From Desulfuromonadaceae bacterium (lineage in GTDB: Bacteria; Desulfobacterota; Desulfuromonadia; Geobacterales; Pseudopelobacteraceae): a stretch of 64,000 nucleotides of DNA. The position numbers and the translations under genes were made by a program. The stretch covers positions 1 through 64,000 of the forward strand of contig JAQUIG010000003.1 in NCBI GenBank assembly GCA_028683435.1, written 5' to 3'. The notes under the pieces were generated by a model. That model did no database searches, had not been told where the DNA came from, and saw only the letters and a list, made by a program, of their open reading frames with translations. Shown here piece after piece: positions 16,169 to 25,115 of this stretch (position 1 is the stretch's first letter; each line of letters starts with the position of its first letter).

Positions 16169-16198
16169 AGGCCTGACGGGAATTAACCTGTCAGGCCT
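16169..16198. terminator. Bidirectional terminator between leuA and the GAF activator gene
   Basis: AGGCCTGACGGG (16169-16180) pairs with CCTGTCAGGCCT (16187-16198), a 12-bp stem with one G-T pair and loop AATTAA. It lies between two convergent genes; TTTGATTT follows on the plus strand and a looser T-rich stretch on the minus strand. Confidence 0.8.
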
Positions 16199-16222
16199 TT
16201 GATTTAAAACTGTTATGTTTAT

Positions 16223-19036
16223 TTAAATCTTTACGGTTTTATACAAAAAATTCTTGAAGCGGAACAGTTGCCGCTGTTCTTCCTCCTTCTCGACTCCATC
16301 GGCAATAGCTTTAAGATAACGCGCAACCGCCGGCATGGTCTTGCCGGCTTTGGCACGTGCTTTTTCAATCACCAGTCGCACCGTTTCGCGTGAAATGTCG
16401 TTACGCGAGAATGGCTCGTAAATATCCGACCAGAAATCGCCTCCCGCTGCAATCTTGCCGATTATATCGCCAGCCAGGCGCTGGTCGAGGTCATGAGTTG
16501 CCGATGATGGTGTTGGCGCTTCCTGGTGCCCGGTCCCTGCTATCGCTTCCTTGATCGCATCACCTGTTATGATGTTTTTTCGTCTGAAGAAGAGCGCCCG
16601 CAGCAGAATGCTGCGCAACTCGCGGATGTTGCCCTTGTAAACATGAAGCTTGAGAATCTCTTTTGCTTCTTTGGCCAGGTAGGGGGGCGTTTCTCCGCTG
16701 TCACCCTCAGCACGGTAGGTGCGGTAGAGTTTCCCCAGAAAATGGACTGACAGATCGGGGATATCTTCGCGCCGTTCGTTGAGTGACGGCAGATGGATCG
16801 AGAGTTCTGAAAGGCGGTGATAGAGATCTTCGCGGAAACGGCCGGCGGCAATTTCGTCAGCCAGATTTTTGTTGGTTGCTGCAACCAGCAGGACCCTGCT
16901 GTAACGTTCAGCATTCTCACCGAGCCTCATGAAACCGCCATTGTCGAGAAAACGGAGCAGCTGCACCTGGGTCTTGGGATCGGCATCACCGATTTCATCC
17001 AGAAAGACGATGCCGCCGACGGTTTCTTCCAGGATGCCGCGCCGGTCGCTGTATGCTCCGGTAAAAGCACCCTTTTTATGCCCGAATAGCTCCGAATACG
17101 TCAAGTCACCGGAATATGCGGCGATATTTGTCTTCTTGACCGGCAGTTCGCCGCTCGGATTGATAGTGCGGCGATACAGTTCATTAAGCTTGTTATAGAG
17201 GTTGTTGAAGAAAAACTCCTTGCCGGAGCCGGTCTGGCCGGTTATCAGGATTGAGGGCAGCCCGATGGTAGCCTCCTGCAGAATGTTGCGCGACCAGTAT
17301 ACGATGCGGTTAAACAGCGGCGGTGAGACGGTGTTGATGAAATCGACGACCTCCTGCGATTTCTGACTGTTGCCGATGATGTTGCCGAGCCGATACGAGG
17401 AGACGTGCGGATCTTTGTAGGCGACATCTGTCGTAAGCCGGTTTACTTCGCCCTGCAGGCGTTCGATCCGCTGCAGATCGGATATGTGGCGTGCCGTCAG
17501 GGAACCGATGATCTGCAGTATGCGTTGATGTTCCTCACGGAAATAGTCGTACTGCAGTGAGTTGAGACAGATAACCGCAATGACTTCACCATCACAGATG
17601 ATCGGCACCGCGATTTCGCTTTTCAGAAGGGGGCTCATGGAACGATGAAAGCCGCCTCCCAGCAGTTCCGACTCAACACGGGCGTTGATTTTCGGCTGCT
17701 TGGTAAAAGCGACATATCCGGTCAGACTTCGATCTTCTCTCGGCAACTCGCTTCCGCCGACCTGAAGCGGCGGGATGTACTTCTTCAACCATTCCTTGTT
17801 TTTGGCACCGATAATGGTCCCGTGTTCGTCCTCCACCTCCAGCCACTTCGTACCTTCCCGCTCTGTTACGACGGCAATGCTGCCGGTATCAGCGCCGATA
17901 AGTTCGGTCGCTTTGGAAAGAACCCTGGTCAAAAAGGGCTGCAGGGTCTCGGTCGGCTCATTGAGGAGATCACTGATTTCGGAGAGGACGCGGATTTCAA
18001 AATGTTCGCCGCCTACCTCACTGATGACCTTCTCGACCATCTCGGCATGTGTCTGCAGCAGCCCCATCTCAAAATCGCTGAACTGGTACAGGTCGTGAGA
18101 ATAGTAATTAAGCAGACAGATTATGCGCCGTGTCTCCGGGTTGAACCGGGGTACGACGTAAAGTGAACGGAGCTCCATCGATTCGGTCAGCTCCCGCTTC
18201 TGCAGGTTGTGCTGCGTCAGGTCGTGGATAAAAAGCGGCTTGAGCAAACGTTCATCGGTGATCAACCCCTGATCGTTGATATAGTTGGAAATCAGTGACA
18301 TCCCTTTGCGAAGATCCAGTGCACCCAGCTGGTCATACTTTTTTTTCAGATTCTCATCAGCAGAGTAGCTGGCAAGATTTTTCAGGGCGCCTGCGACACC
18401 CTCCTGGTGGGTCGGCACCAGCACCGCAGCAAGAGAAACCTTCTCGATCAGTTTAACTGCCGATCTGACCATCATCCCGGCCGCTTCGCGCGCCTTGTAC
18501 TCCTCAAGACGCCTGGCCAGGCGGACCTGCTGGTGATAAATCCTGGCCTCGTCAAGGGGGGCGGCGACGATAACAGCCAGCTCAGCCAGCTGCATTTTTG
18601 CGTGGCTGCCGAGCACTTCGCCGGGGTGATCCTGGTCGATACAGAGCACTCCGATCGATTTTCCGAAAGTGACAATCGGCATGATGTAGCTGGAGCGGAA
18701 TCTGAAGCGAACAGCAAGCTCATGATCAGGGGCGTTTTTGCCGACAGTGGTGAGCTTGAAATCAAGCGGAATTTGGTTGACAAAAACGGTGGAAACGCTC
18801 GCTTCCTTTGATACGATCGGGAAGGTCGTCTCGACGAGCTCTTTGCCGAGCGGTCCTGTGGCATGGGCACAGGTAAGCGCCCCCCGGGTCAGATCTTCCA
18901 GATAGATGCGGATCTGTTCGCATCCCGACAGCTGCGTGGCATTTTCAGCCAGGGCATAGAGCATTTCTCCGAGATTTTCCTTGCCGTAGGAGGCGATTGT
19001 ACTTTGAAACTCTTTGAAGCGTGATTTTGCCGGCAT
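16223..19036 (-). CDS. Triple-GAF sigma-54-dependent transcriptional activator
   Basis: A 937-residue enhancer-binding protein. Three GAF-like sensory modules occupy about 20-165, 185-340 and 355-520. The AAA+ domain (about 555-790) has Walker A GQTGSGKE (600-607), an intact GAFTGA (656-661), Walker B IVFLDE (676-681) and FREDLYHRL. The GAFTGA loop means it should engage sigma-54. The C-terminal 90 residues end in a basic segment (KTMPAVARYLKAI) that may be the DNA-binding helix-turn-helix but is not a clear Fis type. The ligand is unknown; the gene lies next to flgM, so flagellar control is possible. Its ATG follows a weak ribosome site. Confidence 0.88.
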   Translation of the reverse strand: MPAKSRFKEFQSTIASYGKENLGEMLYALAENATQLSGCEQIRIYLEDLTRGALTCAHATGPLGKELVETTFPIVSKEASVSTVFVNQIPLDFKLTTVGKNAPDHELAVRFRFRSSYIMPIVTFGKSIGVLCIDQDHPGEVLGSHAKMQLAELAVIVAAPLDEARIYHQQVRLARRLEEYKAREAAGMMVRSAVKLIEKVSLAAVLVPTHQEGVAGALKNLASYSADENLKKKYDQLGALDLRKGMSLISNYINDQGLITDERLLKPLFIHDLTQHNLQKRELTESMELRSLYVVPRFNPETRRIICLLNYYSHDLYQFSDFEMGLLQTHAEMVEKVISEVGGEHFEIRVLSEISDLLNEPTETLQPFLTRVLSKATELIGADTGSIAVVTEREGTKWLEVEDEHGTIIGAKNKEWLKKYIPPLQVGGSELPREDRSLTGYVAFTKQPKINARVESELLGGGFHRSMSPLLKSEIAVPIICDGEVIAVICLNSLQYDYFREEHQRILQIIGSLTARHISDLQRIERLQGEVNRLTTDVAYKDPHVSSYRLGNIIGNSQKSQEVVDFINTVSPPLFNRIVYWSRNILQEATIGLPSILITGQTGSGKEFFFNNLYNKLNELYRRTINPSGELPVKKTNIAAYSGDLTYSELFGHKKGAFTGAYSDRRGILEETVGGIVFLDEIGDADPKTQVQLLRFLDNGGFMRLGENAERYSRVLLVAATNKNLADEIAAGRFREDLYHRLSELSIHLPSLNERREDIPDLSVHFLGKLYRTYRAEGDSGETPPYLAKEAKEILKLHVYKGNIRELRSILLRALFFRRKNIITGDAIKEAIAGTGHQEAPTPSSATHDLDQRLAGDIIGKIAAGGDFWSDIYEPFSRNDISRETVRLVIEKARAKAGKTMPAVARYLKAIADGVEKEEEQRQLFRFKNFLYKTVKI

Positions 19037-19180
19037 GATGTCTCCTGCAGATATGTCCAGAATAGGAACACGTGTGAGTACAAAATATACACAGCAGGAA
19101 TGTAGCGCGGGGGTACAGGTCAGGTCAAGGAGGAAGTGAAAATGCTGCAGATGTCCCGCCCGGACGGCAGGATATTGATG

Positions 19181-19459
19181 TTAACCTTTTAGTACATTCA
19201 ATATTTTGTCGGCGACATCTTTGCCGCTGATATTGTAAGAGCCCTCCGCCAGCTGCTGGCGGATGATGTTCAGGCGCTCCCGCCGGGCTTCATCTTCTGC
19301 CAGTTGAACTGCAGTTGCGGAGAGCTTCACTGCGGCAGGTGGCGTTTCCGCAATCGTCTGTGTCGCTGGATCGGACTTGCCGACAGGCTGAGGCGCTGGT
19401 TTGAGTGTTGCGCTGTTCAGTAATGCCATGTAAGTTGAAACGCGATCATCAATTTTCAT
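19181..19459 (-). CDS. flgM: Anti-sigma-28 factor FlgM
   Basis: A 92-residue protein with the FlgM layout: an unordered N-terminal half rich in Ala/Pro/Thr, then VKLSATAVQL (about 44-53) and a helical C-terminus (RRERLNIIRQQL...YNISGKDVADKIL). FlgM holds FliA (sigma-28) inactive until the hook-basal body is complete and exports it. A sigma-28 promoter lies 43-69 bases ahead, giving the expected feedback on its own synthesis. It sits far from the main flagellar cluster, downstream of an unrecognised 612-residue gene. fliA is not in the window. Confidence 0.85.
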   Translation of the reverse strand: MKIDDRVSTYMALLNSATLKPAPQPVGKSDPATQTIAETPPAAVKLSATAVQLAEDEARRERLNIIRQQLAEGSYNISGKDVADKILNVLKG

Positions 19460-19501
19460 AACGTACTCCTGTTCTCATACCGGTTTGGTGTGATGGTACG
19501 T

Positions 19502-19528
19502 CCATCGGCAGATCCTGATAAAACTTTA
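19502..19528 (-). promoter_or_regulatory. Sigma-28 (FliA) promoter of flgM
   Basis: The minus strand reads TAAAGTTT, 11 bases, GCCGATGG. The -35 element is a full match to the FliA consensus TAAAGTTT-N11-GCCGATAA, and six of eight -10 bases match. The start site would be about 35 bases before the flgM ATG. Confidence 0.85.
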
Positions 19529-19542
19529 GCCTCGCCTGAACA

Positions 19543-21381
19543 TTAGCTGAGCCCTTTCCTGATCTGATACAGCTCTTCAATGTCCAGGCCGTTCTTTTCG
19601 TAATATTCTCGTTCCAGCTCTTCGACATAGAACCGGTCAAGACCCGAGTTTTCCAGAAAGTCCTCCCGCAGTCCGACGTTCCGTTCCGTAATGATTTGCG
19701 GCAGGAGAGAATGCAGGTACATGGCCTCTTTTTTGATCGTAAAAATCGTTTCGTTAAACAGGTGGTCAGGGATAGCGGCGCTGATCAGTTTCTTTGTTTT
19801 CAACTCCTCGACAACTTCACGGCGCAACGCCTCCTGATCGGCTTTTGTTGTGAACCTGGAGTAAAAATTACGGATGCGGTCACGTACATGTTCAAGGAGA
19901 ACAATCGCGATTCGCTCCTCCTGATCAATCCGGGTCAATTGACGGTGCAGCTCTTCGATCGTTGAAAACCGTGCTTCAATCGCCGCCAGCCCTTCCATGA
20001 GGATTTGTATCTTACGCCGGCCGAAACTGCCGAGATAGGCATTGGCAAGCAGCTCCCGGATAAACAACTCCTGAAAACAATCTTCATGCAGGTTGTCGAA
20101 GGCGGCCTTATGTTCAAGCAGGCCACGCAGCATCTCCTCGTTGATCCGGACGTTTTCCATGAAGGCCAGTTGGCTGATCAGGTTTGAAACTGTGTCGAAA
20201 CGGTCAAGATACGTTATGACGTACGAGAAACCGTCCAAAAGTGACGCGTCGGCGCCGTCCCGGATTTTTTCATCGCACTCCTTGCTGGCATCCAGCAGCA
20301 GCTGATCGTAGCAATGGTCGCGGTTTTCCATTGCCCTTTTCTTCCCCTGGATCAGCTTGAGCATATCTTCCCGATCGATATGGCTCTCGATATCGATCTC
20401 CCGAAAAAAGATCCCTTCCAGTATTTCGCGGGTTGCAGCGATATAATCGGGCTCCCCGTTTTTTTTGAGATTGCGCCCTTTTTCCAGCATTTCATCCAGA
20501 GTATAAAAAAGAGCGCCTGGAATTTTGTTGCGCACAGACAGAGTTTTCAAACGAGTCAGGCGGGCATTGTCGAGGTTGCTGATCTCACCTCTTGAATTGC
20601 ACGCCAGGAGGATACTGCGGTACTCATCGACAATCCGCTTGTTGACAGGACTGCGGTACATGGCATCGATTCTGATGCGCTCCTGCTGATAACGGTCGAT
20701 TTTATGCTTCGCAGCGACAGCCACCAGTCTGCCGAAATCCTCGTCGGAGATTTTTTTGTTCTTGAAATAGAAGCGGCGGAACAGGTCGCGATATTCGCGA
20801 TGGTGGCGGTTGATCAGCTTGATCACAAACAGCTGGGAGGATCCATCTTTCAATAACGGGTACAGCTCGGAAATAAGAACATCATCACGTTCTGCTCCGA
20901 TCGCCTCCGAGCGCTTGATGTTCTTGCCGAGTCGCTTGACCAGCTCTTCCTGCTGGCTTTTCAGTTTGCGTGAGAGCAGGTTGGAGTGGACGAAAATGAA
21001 ATAGTTGCAGACGGCATTCCCTTCAAAAAAAATGTTGTCATACGTTTCCGAGCCGGATGTTTGGTCACTGAAATAGACGGCGCCATCCTCGTCCGAGTGG
21101 ACTCCGTACATGACCAGGCGGTTGATGATCTCCGGTTTGGCAAGATCAGAGGAGGGTTGCTCCACCCCAAACATATATTCGCAGAAATTACCGCCGTTCC
21201 CATGGTAGCTGATCCCTTCCGGTGAAAGGATCACTTCGTTTCCCGGGGAGAAAATCCGCAGCTGATCCTCCTCCTGGACGATGTTGAAGAAATAGCGCTG
21301 GTAGGCGTCGTTGCCGGCTACCATGACAAAATACTCTGTCTGCTCTCCCATCATACCGTGCAGCCGAATGTCCTTGTGCAT
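19543..21381 (-). CDS. Unrecognised 612-residue conserved-type protein upstream of flgM
   Basis: I do not recognise an assigned function. The first 140 residues look globular (EYFVMVAGNDAYQRYFF, FSPGNEVILSPEGISYHG); from about 140 to the end the chain is strongly charged and mostly helical, with many Glu/Lys/Arg runs and leucine spacing that suggests long helical bundles. No signal peptide, membrane segment or Walker motif is visible. It starts 22 bases after the MBL hydrolase gene and runs into the flgM promoter region, so it is in the same leftward run. A Geobacter-specific family of about this size exists in my memory (TIGR04442), but I cannot confirm it. Confidence 0.75.
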   Translation of the reverse strand: MHKDIRLHGMMGEQTEYFVMVAGNDAYQRYFFNIVQEEDQLRIFSPGNEVILSPEGISYHGNGGNFCEYMFGVEQPSSDLAKPEIINRLVMYGVHSDEDGAVYFSDQTSGSETYDNIFFEGNAVCNYFIFVHSNLLSRKLKSQQEELVKRLGKNIKRSEAIGAERDDVLISELYPLLKDGSSQLFVIKLINRHHREYRDLFRRFYFKNKKISDEDFGRLVAVAAKHKIDRYQQERIRIDAMYRSPVNKRIVDEYRSILLACNSRGEISNLDNARLTRLKTLSVRNKIPGALFYTLDEMLEKGRNLKKNGEPDYIAATREILEGIFFREIDIESHIDREDMLKLIQGKKRAMENRDHCYDQLLLDASKECDEKIRDGADASLLDGFSYVITYLDRFDTVSNLISQLAFMENVRINEEMLRGLLEHKAAFDNLHEDCFQELFIRELLANAYLGSFGRRKIQILMEGLAAIEARFSTIEELHRQLTRIDQEERIAIVLLEHVRDRIRNFYSRFTTKADQEALRREVVEELKTKKLISAAIPDHLFNETIFTIKKEAMYLHSLLPQIITERNVGLREDFLENSGLDRFYVEELEREYYEKNGLDIEELYQIRKGLS

Positions 21382-21403
21382 ACGATATATTCTCCTCCGT
21401 TCG

Positions 21404-22162
21404 TTACGTCAGGTCAAACTCCATGCCATCATAAGCCAGTTCAAAACCGGGCGGCAGCCTGTTCCCTTCAGAGTACGCGATTTCGTGGGTAAGATGGGTC
21501 ATAACTGTCCGGGGGACTTTTATCTGTCTGGCGGCAGCAATGGCTCCCGGAATATTGAAATGAAAGGGGTGCCCGGTCCAGCGCAGGCCGTCAATCACCA
21601 ACAGTTCCAGCCCATGCAGCAGGTGCAGCGATTGTTCAGGAATGGCGCTGCAATCGGTCAGATAGGCAAAATTCCCGATACGGTAGCCAAGCGAGAAGGT
21701 TTTACCGTGCAGCAGCGGTACCGGAATGACCGCCCGCCCGAACAGCTCGAACGGTGCAGAGATCTCGTGAGCAGCGAGCAACGGCGAGTAGCCGGAACCT
21801 CCCTGCTCGTTAAATATGTAACTGAAAGCGTTCTGCAATGTTATGAGGGTTGCCTGCGCAGCAAAGCAGGGTATGATCTCTTTGTGAAGAAAATGAAATC
21901 CGCGCAGGTCATCAATGCCATTGACATGGTCGGCGTGGGCGTGGGTGAACAGTACCGCATCGATGCGCCGGATATGCTGTCGCAGCGCCTGCTCTCTCAA
22001 GTCGGTGGATGTGTCGACGAGAACGGTGTGATCGTTATAAGAGATCAGAATCGATGCGCGGGTACGTGTATCCCTGGGGTCGGCAGAGCTGCAGACCGGA
22101 CAGCTGCAGCCGACCATCGGCACCCCGGTGGAGGTTCCGCAACCCAAAATAGTGATTTTCAT
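21404..22162 (-). CDS. PhnP-like metallo-beta-lactamase-fold hydrolase
   Basis: A 252-residue MBL-fold hydrolase. The signature HAHADH (about 76-81) supplies the di-metal site. The N-terminal GCGTSTGVPMVGCSCPVC resembles PhnP and related cyclic phosphodiesterases, where the cysteines bind a structural zinc. Further ligands are likely in PLLHGK, LTDCS and MTHLTHE. The ATG at 22162 with AAGAAAG nine bases upstream is preferred over an in-frame TTG three codons earlier. No phosphonate genes adjoin it, so the substrate is open: a cyclic phosphate ester or similar metabolite. Confidence 0.85.
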   Translation of the reverse strand: MKITILGCGTSTGVPMVGCSCPVCSSADPRDTRTRASILISYNDHTVLVDTSTDLREQALRQHIRRIDAVLFTHAHADHVNGIDDLRGFHFLHKEIIPCFAAQATLITLQNAFSYIFNEQGGSGYSPLLAAHEISAPFELFGRAVIPVPLLHGKTFSLGYRIGNFAYLTDCSAIPEQSLHLLHGLELLVIDGLRWTGHPFHFNIPGAIAAARQIKVPRTVMTHLTHEIAYSEGNRLPPGFELAYDGMEFDLT

Positions 22163-22237
22163 ACCGGTCAACTTTCTTGTAATTTGTACGAAAATAACAG
22201 AATCAGATCATGTGGGCAAGATGGTTTTCGGGGCGGT

Positions 22238-23491
22238 TTAACGTGCCATATCAACCAATAGTGCGATGTTCAGCCCGATCACGATCGACCCGACGATCCA
22301 GAGCACCGTGGCACCCAGGGGCCGGTTGGCGTATTCGCCCATAACCTTGCGTGACGAGGTCAGCAGGATCAGCGGGATAATGGTCAGCGGCAGCTGCAGG
22401 GAGAGAGCGATCTGACTCCAGAGGATCCCTTTGAACGGGTCAGGAAGCAACATGATGCCTGCGAGTGCTCCCAGCAGCGTGATGCCCACACCGATGCGGG
22501 AATGTGGGTCGTTGATGTCGAACGGTTCGATGAAGATGCCCGCAAAAACACTGCCGCCCGCCATGCCGGCGGTGACCGACGATGAAAGCCCGGCAAAGAG
22601 GAGCCCCAGCGCAAAGATTACGGCTGAGGCTTTGCCGAAGATCGGCTCAAGCGTCATGGTAACCTGAGGCAGTTCGTTTACGACGATCCCGTTCTTATAG
22701 AATACGGCAGCGGCCATGATGATCATGGCGCTGTTGATGGCCCAGCCGGCCCCCATCCCGGTCAATGTGTCCAGAAACTCATATTTGAGCTGTTTTTTGA
22801 TGACGTCATCACCCTGTGCATTCCACTGGCGGCTTTGGATCACCTCCGAATGGAGGAAAATATTGTGCGGCATGACGACAGCACCCAGTACCCCCATGAT
22901 GACCGGCAGTGCACCGACCGGAAAGGTCGGCGTCACCCAACCGACCGCTGTCTGGACCCATGATACGTCAGCCAGCCAGATCTCGAAGATGAATGCCAGG
23001 CCGATCAGAGAGACAAAGCCCATGATCCATTTTTCCAGGCGTTGATAGTTTTTTGAAAAGAGCATCCAGGCCGAAAAAACTGCCGTCAAAACAGCTCCGA
23101 TCGCTATCGGGAGACCGGTCAGCATGTTAAGTCCGATAGCCCCGCCGAGCAGTTCCGCCAGGGCAGTTGCAACGCAGGCGACCATGGCGCTTCCGAGCAT
23201 CATGACCCGCAGCCACGGTTTGAAGAATGTAGAGGCGGCCTCCGAGAGGCAGAGCCCGGTGACGATGCCGAGGTGAGCGGCGTTATGCTGGACAACGATC
23301 AGGATGACCGTGGAGAGAGTGACGACCCAGAGCAATTGATAGCCGAACTGTGAACCGGCTGCCACGTTGGTGACCCAGTTGCCGGGGTCGATGAAGCCGA
23401 CCGTGACAAAGAAACCGGGACCGATATAGCGGAACAGTTCCATCGAGGCCAGGCGCGAGGCATGCTTGCCGATGTGGGAGAACCAGTTCAT
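22238..23491 (-). CDS. Nramp-family divalent metal transporter
   Basis: A proton-coupled importer of Mn2+/Fe2+ in the inner membrane, 417 residues with about 11 helices. Metal-site motifs are present: DPGNW in helix 1 (about 36-40) and VVMPHNIFLHS in helix 6 (about 207-217). The methionine of the latter is characteristic of transition-metal-selective Nramps. It overlaps the carbonic anhydrase-like gene by four bases and shares its transcript. No Fur or MntR box was recognised nearby. Assignment as MntH is likely, but many soil Deltaproteobacteria carry more than one Nramp. Confidence 0.92.
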   Translation of the reverse strand: MNWFSHIGKHASRLASMELFRYIGPGFFVTVGFIDPGNWVTNVAAGSQFGYQLLWVVTLSTVILIVVQHNAAHLGIVTGLCLSEAASTFFKPWLRVMMLGSAMVACVATALAELLGGAIGLNMLTGLPIAIGAVLTAVFSAWMLFSKNYQRLEKWIMGFVSLIGLAFIFEIWLADVSWVQTAVGWVTPTFPVGALPVIMGVLGAVVMPHNIFLHSEVIQSRQWNAQGDDVIKKQLKYEFLDTLTGMGAGWAINSAMIIMAAAVFYKNGIVVNELPQVTMTLEPIFGKASAVIFALGLLFAGLSSSVTAGMAGGSVFAGIFIEPFDINDPHSRIGVGITLLGALAGIMLLPDPFKGILWSQIALSLQLPLTIIPLILLTSSRKVMGEYANRPLGATVLWIVGSIVIGLNIALLVDMAR

Positions 23492-24042
23492 TGCTTGGTT
23501 TCTGAGCCTTCTAAGCCGTCATTGATGTACTGCAGCGCGTATTTCACGTAGTTGCCGGCCGATTTTTTCAGCCATGCCACCTCATCCGCAGTCAGATCGC
23601 GCTTGTACCGGGCCGGTGCCCCGACCCAGAGGGTATGCGGCGGGATGACGGTCCCCTCGGTTACCAGCGCCCGCGCCCCTACCAGTGCCCCTTCGCCGAC
23701 AACGGCGTGATCCATCACGATGGCCTGCATCCCGATGAAGCTGCCGTTTTGCAGTGTGCAGCCGTGCAGGGTCACAGAGTGGCCGACCGTGACGTCATCG
23801 CCGATGATCAGTGGTGCACCGGGGTCGTCGGCATGTTTCTTGTGGGTGACGTGCAGCATGGTGAGGTCCTGCACGTTGCTTCTGGCGCCGATGCGGATAT
23901 GGTTGACGTCGCCGCGAACAACGCAGTTGTACCAGACGCTCGATTGCGTCCCCATCTCGACATCACCGATTATCACGGCGGTCTCGGCGACAAAGGCGGT
24001 CGGATCGATAGTGGGGTGGATGCCCTGAAAGGCTTTGATCAT
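23488..24042 (-). CDS. Gamma-carbonic anhydrase-family protein (YrdA type)
   Basis: A 184-residue left-handed beta-helix protein built of hexapeptide repeats. The zinc-ligand histidines are visible in the LHVTHKKHADD and GHSVTLHGC segments. Members bind metal, and some have carbonic anhydrase activity; many (YrdA, PaaY-like) have none proven. It is first in a leftward run with the Nramp transporter, MBL hydrolase and the 612-residue protein. The ATG at 24042 has a poor ribosome site (GGGATTACT). Confidence 0.9.
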   Translation of the reverse strand: MIKAFQGIHPTIDPTAFVAETAVIIGDVEMGTQSSVWYNCVVRGDVNHIRIGARSNVQDLTMLHVTHKKHADDPGAPLIIGDDVTVGHSVTLHGCTLQNGSFIGMQAIVMDHAVVGEGALVGARALVTEGTVIPPHTLWVGAPARYKRDLTADEVAWLKKSAGNYVKYALQYINDGLEGSETKQ

Positions 24043-24148
24043 GATAGTAATCCCTCAAAAGTAAATGGTAACCGCGCAGCGGAGTATAGACGCTTGGCAA
24101 AGAGTTGGCAATCGAAGCGTTTCCACTCGGGAAAGAAGATTAAACTGC

Positions 24149-24177
24149 TTGTTGCCGCGCTCTGTTTTTGTTATGTT
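24149..24177 (+). promoter_or_regulatory. Candidate promoter of dapF
   Basis: TTGTTG (24149-24154), 17 bases, TATGTT (24172-24177) with TG just before the -10. It lies 41 bases ahead of the dapF ATG and probably also serves gspC onward, since no terminator follows dapF. Confidence 0.5.
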
Positions 24178-24217
24178 GGCATTCTCCATTTTCCCAGTAA
24201 AAGGATAGAACCATACG

Positions 24218-25060
24218 ATGAAATTTACCAAGATGCAGGGCGCCGGAAATGACTATGTATATGTGAACTGCTTTGAGGAGACGGTGCGCGACCCGCAACA
24301 GACAGCGATACAGGTTTCAAACCGCAATTTCGGGATCGGCTCGGACGGGCTGATACTGATCATGCCGTCCGAAAAAGCAGATGTGCGGATGCGGATGTTC
24401 AACTCCGACGGTTCCGAATCGGAGATGTGCGGCAACGGCATCCGCTGTGTCGCCAAATACGCCTACGATCATGGTATAGTCGCAAATACCGAGATAACCG
24501 CCGAGACCGGTAACGGTGTGCTTACGCTGCAGCTGTTCCCGGGGAGCGACGGCAAGATCGTCAAAGTGCGGGTTAATATGGGCCCGCCGCGGCTGACGCG
24601 AGCAGAAATCCCGATGACCGGTGATCCGGGCGCAAACGTGGTCGCGGAAGAGCTGACCGTTCTGGATCGCACCTTCAAAATTACCTGTGCTTCAATGGGT
24701 AACCCGCACTGTGTCATTTTTGTCGATGACGTGGCAGCGTTTCCGGTTGCAACCTATGGACCGCTGATTGAAAACAACGCGATGTTTCCGCGCCGTACTA
24801 ACGTTGAGTTTGTACAGATCATTTCAAGGGGTGAAATCCGTCAGCGGACCTGGGAGCGTGGCGCCGGCGAAACCCTGGCCTGCGGCACCGGTTCCAGCGC
24901 TGTCACGGCGGCCTGTGTGCTGAACGGAGTGACGGATAAAAAGCTCCTCAACCATCTCTCCGGCGGTGACCTGGAAATGGAATGGGCCGACGACGGCAAT
25001 ATCTACATGACCGGCCCGGCGGTAGAGGTTTTCAGCGGGGAAATAGAAAATCTATTCTGA
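24218..25060 (+). CDS. dapF: Diaminopimelate epimerase DapF
   Basis: DapF converts LL- to meso-diaminopimelate for lysine and peptidoglycan synthesis. The 280-residue enzyme has both catalytic cysteines in family context: EMCGNGIRC (about 71-79) and LACGTGSSA (about 222-230). The N-terminal [12 protein letters not shown] is typical. AAAGGA precedes the ATG. It stands between the divergent carbonic anhydrase-like gene and gspC; no other dap gene is nearby. Confidence 0.97.
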   Translation: MKFTKMQGAGNDYVYVNCFEETVRDPQQTAIQVSNRNFGIGSDGLILIMPSEKADVRMRMFNSDGSESEMCGNGIRCVAKYAYDHGIVANTEITAETGNGVLTLQLFPGSDGKIVKVRVNMGPPRLTRAEIPMTGDPGANVVAEELTVLDRTFKITCASMGNPHCVIFVDDVAAFPVATYGPLIENNAMFPRRTNVEFVQIISRGEIRQRTWERGAGETLACGTGSSAVTAACVLNGVTDKKLLNHLSGGDLEMEWADDGNIYMTGPAVEVFSGEIENLF

Positions 25061-25115
25061 ATTTTGTATTCTTAGTTTTGGATTAAAATTCAACATTCAT
25101 AATTATCAGGTTGCT

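Noticed and set aside
24043-24148. Further gene or RNA between the carbonic anhydrase-like gene and dapF
   Set aside because: No structured RNA signature or ribosome site; only divergent promoter-type sequence.
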